DNA of 64,000 nucleotides from Streptomyces griseoviridis (GTDB lineage Bacteria; Actinomycetota; Actinomycetes; Streptomycetales; Streptomycetaceae), in contig NZ_CP029078.1 in assembly GCF_005222485.1 (NCBI RefSeq), forward strand, positions 8,185,501 through 8,249,500, given 5' to 3'. Numbering within the stretch: the stretch's first letter is position 1; every line of letters begins with the position of its first letter. The notes beneath the pieces were generated by a model that was not told the DNA's origin, ran no database searches, and was given only the letters and a program-made list of their open reading frames with translations. Position numbers and translations under genes: made by a program. Shown piece by piece: positions 60,697 through 64,000 of this stretch.

Positions 60697-62382
60697 ATGG
60701 AACTCGCCACTCCGCCGCCGGCGGCGCGGCCCCCTGTCGCCTGGTACAGCTGGTGGCTGATGCCGCTTGCCTTAGGAGGCGGGACGGTTGCCACCACGTT
60801 CATGAGCTCGGAGCGAATAACCGCCGCCGTCGCGGGCGCCGCCGCGACGGCCGCCAGCGCCGTCTGTGTGAGGGTGCTGCTGCGCACCCGCGCCCAACTG
60901 CGCCGCTCCGAAGGCTCTTTCCGTACCTCACAGGCCGAGCACTCGCAGCAGTGGCAGCAGCATGTGACCGGCCTGGAAAGGAAGTTCAGCGCCGAGCGCG
61001 CCTCCCAGGAGGCCCGCCTCGGTGAGCAGGCCGGTATCTACGAGGCCCAGCTCGCCGACCAGGCCGCCGCCTTCGAGGCGCGGCTGAACGAGCAGGTCAA
61101 GGCCTACGAGGCACAACTCGCCGACCAGGCGGAGGTGTGGCAGGAGCAGCTGGCCCGCCAGCACTCCGCCGTCGCGACCCTGGCCACCGAGCAACTCCCC
61201 GACGCCCTGGCGCGGTTGCGTGCCGGTGACGCCGTGGACGACCTGCTGCCCCCGGCCAACCAGACCGCGAAGATCGACGCGGATCTCCAGGGCGAACTGC
61301 GCAAGGTGCTCAGAACGGCCCTGATCGGGGTCGAGGAGGAGTTCAACCGCTCCACCTCCGCCGAACAGGCCGTGATCGGCATCGGTAACCGCATCCACGT
61401 CCTGACCAGCAAGCTCCGTGGCCGACTGCACGAGATGCAGGGCGAGCACGGCCGGCTTCCCACCGTCGCCCGCGGGCTGATGGAGCTGGACCAGGAGATC
61501 GGCCCCGCCGACTGTCTCGCCGCGAGCATCGGTGTGCTCGGCGGCTCGGACCGGCCGGGACGCCAGTGGCAGGAGCCGCAGCGGCTGCTCAGCGTGGTCC
61601 GCGGCGGCATCGGCCGGATCAAGGACTTCCACCGCGTCGAGGTGCGCCAGCTGCCCGAACTCGGCGTCGACGGTGGTCTCGTGGACCACCTCACGCTGAT
61701 CTTCGCCCACCTCCTCGACAACGCGGCCCGCTACTCGCCGCCGACCGAACCGGTGGTGGTCTCCGGCAAGGAGGTCCCCAACGGCGTCGGCATCGAGATC
61801 CAGGACTCGGGCAAGGGCCTGAGCGAGGAGAAGAAGCGCGAGGCCGAGGACGCCCTCACCGGCTCCGCGGCAGGCCCCGGCATCGGCGGGGTCTCCGAGG
61901 ACGCCACCATCGGCCTGCGGGTCGTCGGCGCCCTCGCCCGCCGCTACGGCATCCGCGTCACCTTCGCGGACTCGCCGTGGCTCGGCACCTCGGTGGTGAT
62001 CGTCGTCCCGCACAAGTACTTCAGCCAGTTGCCCACGGCCACCACGACGCCCGCGGCCCCGGCCGTCCAGGCGTCCACGGCGGCCCCGGTCCGTGAGCCG
62101 GCGGAGGCCGAACTCCCGGTCAAGGGCAGCGCGAGCGAGACCGAAGAAACGGTGGACACCACACCCGGCGGACTGCCGAGGCGCCGTAGCAAACGGAACG
62201 AACCGGACCAGGAACGGCTTGTCGAGCGGACGGAGGAGACCGCCCAGGTCGCCGCCGTCCCGCCCGACGCGTCCTTCGCCGGCCTGGCCGCCTTCGCCAC
62301 CGCCGGCCGCGAGTCCACCGAGGAGGACCCGGCGTTCGACCTCCGGCTGTCCACCGAGCACCGCACTGAAGAGAGCGACTAG
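60697..62382 (+). CDS. cvnA: Conservon sensor-like ATPase CvnA
   Basis: 561 residues from ATG 60697, six bases after GAAGG. Two N-terminal membrane segments (about 15-60: WYSWWLMPLALGGGTVATTF; ITAAVAGAAATAASAVCVRV), a coiled coil at 75-155 with four 11-residue repeats (L..QA..YEAQ), then a HATPase domain with N-box HLLDNAARYS and G-box QDSGKGL. The phospho-acceptor His region is not typical. The C-terminal tail is Pro/Glu-rich. It heads the cvnABCDE cluster, which assembles a membrane-bound GTPase switch in Streptomyces development. Confidence 0.9.
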   Translation: MELATPPPAARPPVAWYSWWLMPLALGGGTVATTFMSSERITAAVAGAAATAASAVCVRVLLRTRAQLRRSEGSFRTSQAEHSQQWQQHVTGLERKFSAERASQEARLGEQAGIYEAQLADQAAAFEARLNEQVKAYEAQLADQAEVWQEQLARQHSAVATLATEQLPDALARLRAGDAVDDLLPPANQTAKIDADLQGELRKVLRTALIGVEEEFNRSTSAEQAVIGIGNRIHVLTSKLRGRLHEMQGEHGRLPTVARGLMELDQEIGPADCLAASIGVLGGSDRPGRQWQEPQRLLSVVRGGIGRIKDFHRVEVRQLPELGVDGGLVDHLTLIFAHLLDNAARYSPPTEPVVVSGKEVPNGVGIEIQDSGKGLSEEKKREAEDALTGSAAGPGIGGVSEDATIGLRVVGALARRYGIRVTFADSPWLGTSVVIVVPHKYFSQLPTATTTPAAPAVQASTAAPVREPAEAELPVKGSASETEETVDTTPGGLPRRRSKRNEPDQERLVERTEETAQVAAVPPDASFAGLAAFATAGRESTEEDPAFDLRLSTEHRTEESD

Positions 62383-62387
62383 TCCCC

Positions 62388-62798
62388 ATGACGCAACAGG
62401 GAACCGACGTGAGCTGGGCGCTCCGCGACCTGGTGGAGAGCATCCCGGAGATCCGCTTCGCCCTCGTGGCGTCGAGCGACGGCAAGGCCATCACTTCCTT
62501 CGGGGCCGAGGACCCCGACGACGTCGACCGGTTCGCGGCCGTCGTCGCGGGGCTCCAGGCCCTGGCCCAGCCGGTCGCCGAGCAGTTCCCCAAGTACGCG
62601 GGGCAGCTGCGACTGGCGATGATCGAGGTCGACGGAGGCCATCTCTTCGTCGTGCGCGCGGGTGTGGAGACGTATCTCGGCGTGCTGGCCCGCGAGGGTC
62701 TCGACCAGGGTCTGCTCGGACACCAGATGAGGGACCTGGCCCGCAGGATGGGTGAGCTCCTCGGCACCACTCCGCGCCTGGAGGAGCACTCTGGATGA
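62388..62798 (+). CDS. cvnB: Roadblock/LC7 protein CvnB
   Basis: 136 residues (MTQQGTDVSWALRDLVESIP). Roadblock/LC7 fold: FALVASSDGKAITSFG and LFVVRAGVETYLGVLAREGL. Likely acts as GTPase-activating or regulatory partner of CvnD. Five bases after cvnA; stop overlaps cvnC (ATGA). Confidence 0.93.
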   Translation: MTQQGTDVSWALRDLVESIPEIRFALVASSDGKAITSFGAEDPDDVDRFAAVVAGLQALAQPVAEQFPKYAGQLRLAMIEVDGGHLFVVRAGVETYLGVLAREGLDQGLLGHQMRDLARRMGELLGTTPRLEEHSG

Positions 62799-63166
62799 GT
62801 GCTCCCCGCCGGCCAACGGACCCGTCCGGTCTCGAGCGTTACTACGTCCTCACCGGAGGACGTAGCGGACCGGGCGGTTCCGCGTCGAGTCTCGACGTGG
62901 CGACCCTCATCGTCTCCCTGACCGCCCCCGTACCGGGCACGCAGCACGAGCACGAGGAGATTCTCCGGCGTTGCCGCGATCCCCTGTCGGTGGCCGAACT
63001 CGGCGCCCACCTCGGATTGCCCTTCAACATTCTCGCGGTGCTGCTGGCCGATCTGCTCGAGGCAGGCCGTGTCGAAGCCCGTGACCCCATCCCGGCGCAC
63101 GACGCCGGTCGCGGGCCCGACCTCGCGCTCCTTGAGGAGGTACTCAGTGGACTTCAAAGGCTTTGA
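62795..63166 (+). CDS. cvnC: DUF742 protein CvnC
   Basis: 123 residues. DUF742 signature: RYYVLTGGRSGP at residues about 15-26, EEILRRCRDPLSVAELGAHL and VLLADLLEAG near the end, a winged-helix-like unit. The 3' end overlaps the cvnD start by 20 bases. Connects CvnB and CvnD in conservon complexes. Confidence 0.92.
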   Translation: MSAPRRPTDPSGLERYYVLTGGRSGPGGSASSLDVATLIVSLTAPVPGTQHEHEEILRRCRDPLSVAELGAHLGLPFNILAVLLADLLEAGRVEARDPIPAHDAGRGPDLALLEEVLSGLQRL

Positions 63167-63752
63167 CCATCCCGGCCGGCCGGCCGCCGGGGGCACCCGC
63201 TCGGTGAAGGTGATGATCGCCGGCGGCTTCGGTACCGGAAAGACCACCATGGTCCGCTCGGTCAGCGACATCAAGCCGCTGACCACCGAGGAGACCCTCA
63301 CCCAGGCCAGCGCCGACGTCGACCACCTGATCGGGGTCACCGACAAGACGCAGACCACGGTGAGCCTCGACTTCGGAAAGATCAGCCTCAACGAGAGCCT
63401 GATGCTGTACCTGTTCGGCACGCCCGGACAGGAACGCTTCTGGTTCCTGTGGAACGGCCTGTTCAAGGGCGCCCTCGGGGCGATCGTGCTCGTCGACACC
63501 CGGCGGCTGGCCTCCAGCTTCCGGGCGATCGAGGAGATGGAGCGGCTCGACGTCCCGTTCGTCATCGCGCTGAACGTCTTCCCGGACTCCACCAACCATC
63601 CGATCGACGAGATCCGGGACGCCCTGGATCTCTCCCCGCACACCCCCATCGTGGCCTGCGACGCTCGCGACCGGGCCTCCAGTCGTGATGTGCTCGTCGC
63701 ACTGATCCATCATCTGAAGGAACGGTCGGACGTGGCACTGGAGACCCGATGA
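63147..63752 (+). CDS. cvnD: Small GTP-binding protein CvnD
   Basis: 201 residues from a GTG at 63147, six bases after GAGGAGG (VDFKGFDHPGRP). Ras-like GTPase: P-loop GGFGTGKTTMV, switch II LFGTPGQERFWF, and NVFPDST in place of NKxD. The NKxD variant is common to conservon GTPases. Stop overlaps the cvnE start. Molecular switch read by CvnB and possibly by CvnE. Confidence 0.93.
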   Translation: MDFKGFDHPGRPAAGGTRSVKVMIAGGFGTGKTTMVRSVSDIKPLTTEETLTQASADVDHLIGVTDKTQTTVSLDFGKISLNESLMLYLFGTPGQERFWFLWNGLFKGALGAIVLVDTRRLASSFRAIEEMERLDVPFVIALNVFPDSTNHPIDEIRDALDLSPHTPIVACDARDRASSRDVLVALIHHLKERSDVALETR

Positions 63753-64000
63753 CTGAACAGCCCTTAAACGATCCGGCGGCCGGGGGAGGCTGCCCCGTCG
63801 CCCACGGCGCCGGGGACCTCACCCGGCTGTTCGGGCCCGGAACCGAGTCCGACCAGGCCGGCATCTACGAGCGGCTGCGCAAGGAGCACGGCTCGGTGGC
63901 GCCGGTCCTCCTGGAGGGCGACGTGCCCGCCTGGCTGGTGCTCGGCTACCGCGACGCCCGGCGTGTCCTCGACAACCCCCGCCAGTTCAGCCGGGACGCG
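63749..64000 (+). CDS. cvnE: Cytochrome P450 CvnE, N-terminal part
   Basis: Only the first 84 residues are in the window (MTEQPLNDPAAGGGCPVAHG, then YERLRKEHGSVAPVLLEGDV and LVLGYRDARRVLDNPRQFSR), the usual P450 N-terminal pattern; the heme site is beyond the right edge. The ATG overlaps the cvnD stop. Conservons often end in a P450 gene whose substrate is not known. Confidence 0.88.
   Translation, partial: MTEQPLNDPAAGGGCPVAHGAGDLTRLFGPGTESDQAGIYERLRKEHGSVAPVLLEGDVPAWLVLGYRDARRVLDNPRQFSRDA

Overview
The window looks like a stretch of a Streptomyces (or close relative) chromosome. GC content and third-position GC are very high, GTG and TTG starts are common, genes overlap as ATGA/GTGA, several starts look leaderless, and it carries a cvn conservon, an iron box of the DtxR/DmdR type and a Tap-like gene. 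No rRNA, tRNA, CRISPR array or intact insertion sequence was found.

Layout. 1-230: start of an osmoprotectant ABC ATPase. 268-23810: an L-rhamnose utilisation region. On the minus strand are rhaI, a fused aldolase/dehydrogenase, rhaB and lutABC (lactate to pyruvate). On the plus strand are the uptake genes rhaT-P-Q-S, the mutarotase rhaM, a secreted BNR_4 beta-propeller and a LacI-type regulator. Four copies of a TGAA-N4-TTCA operator tie both arms together. The region is interrupted between two rhaI copies (7965-14759) by an accessory patch. The patch holds a shattered GH78 alpha-L-rhamnosidase pseudogene with an unrelated gene inside it, a chloramphenicol phosphotransferase, an IS5-type transposase scar, a peptidase-inhibitor-like secreted protein, an SDR-TetR pair and simple-sequence repeats.

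23911-43483: a proline iminopeptidase-like hydrolase; a pentapeptide protein with a Cys-rich head; a lone CYP102-like P450 heme domain facing a TetR; an iron-box-controlled DUF2470 gene; a lactonase-type propeller; a 67-bp minisatellite that grew out of the 3' end of the adjacent gene; a FUSC membrane protein; an FBP zinc-finger protein; DUF3626; a PAS-LuxR regulator facing a full-length P450 BM3-type fusion; a phosphotransferase; a ROK regulator; and a two-gene XRE unit whose second protein has Tap-like, family-B-polymerase-like motifs.

43498-60447: an SDR behind a MerR-type promoter, a PHP protein, a GH16 glucanase with a ricin-type lectin, VanZ, DUF4230, a PRPP synthetase, a STAS protein, a glycosyltransferase, an acetyltransferase, and then an MfnB-type furan synthase followed by a benzylic-type ALDH and zinc ADH. 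The last three could form a small furan pathway. Then follow a secreted protein, a quinone-oxidoreductase-like gene facing a GlxA/AraC regulator, and a DUF1304-TetR pair behind a double operator. 60697-64000: a conservon cvnA-B-C-D-E (sensor-like ATPase, roadblock, DUF742, small GTPase, P450), with the P450 cut by the window edge.

The best candidates for something undescribed are the MfnB-ALDH-ADH group, the XRE/Tap-like polymerase-like pair with its operator array, and the rhaI-flanked decaying rhamnosidase island with evidence of gene conversion.
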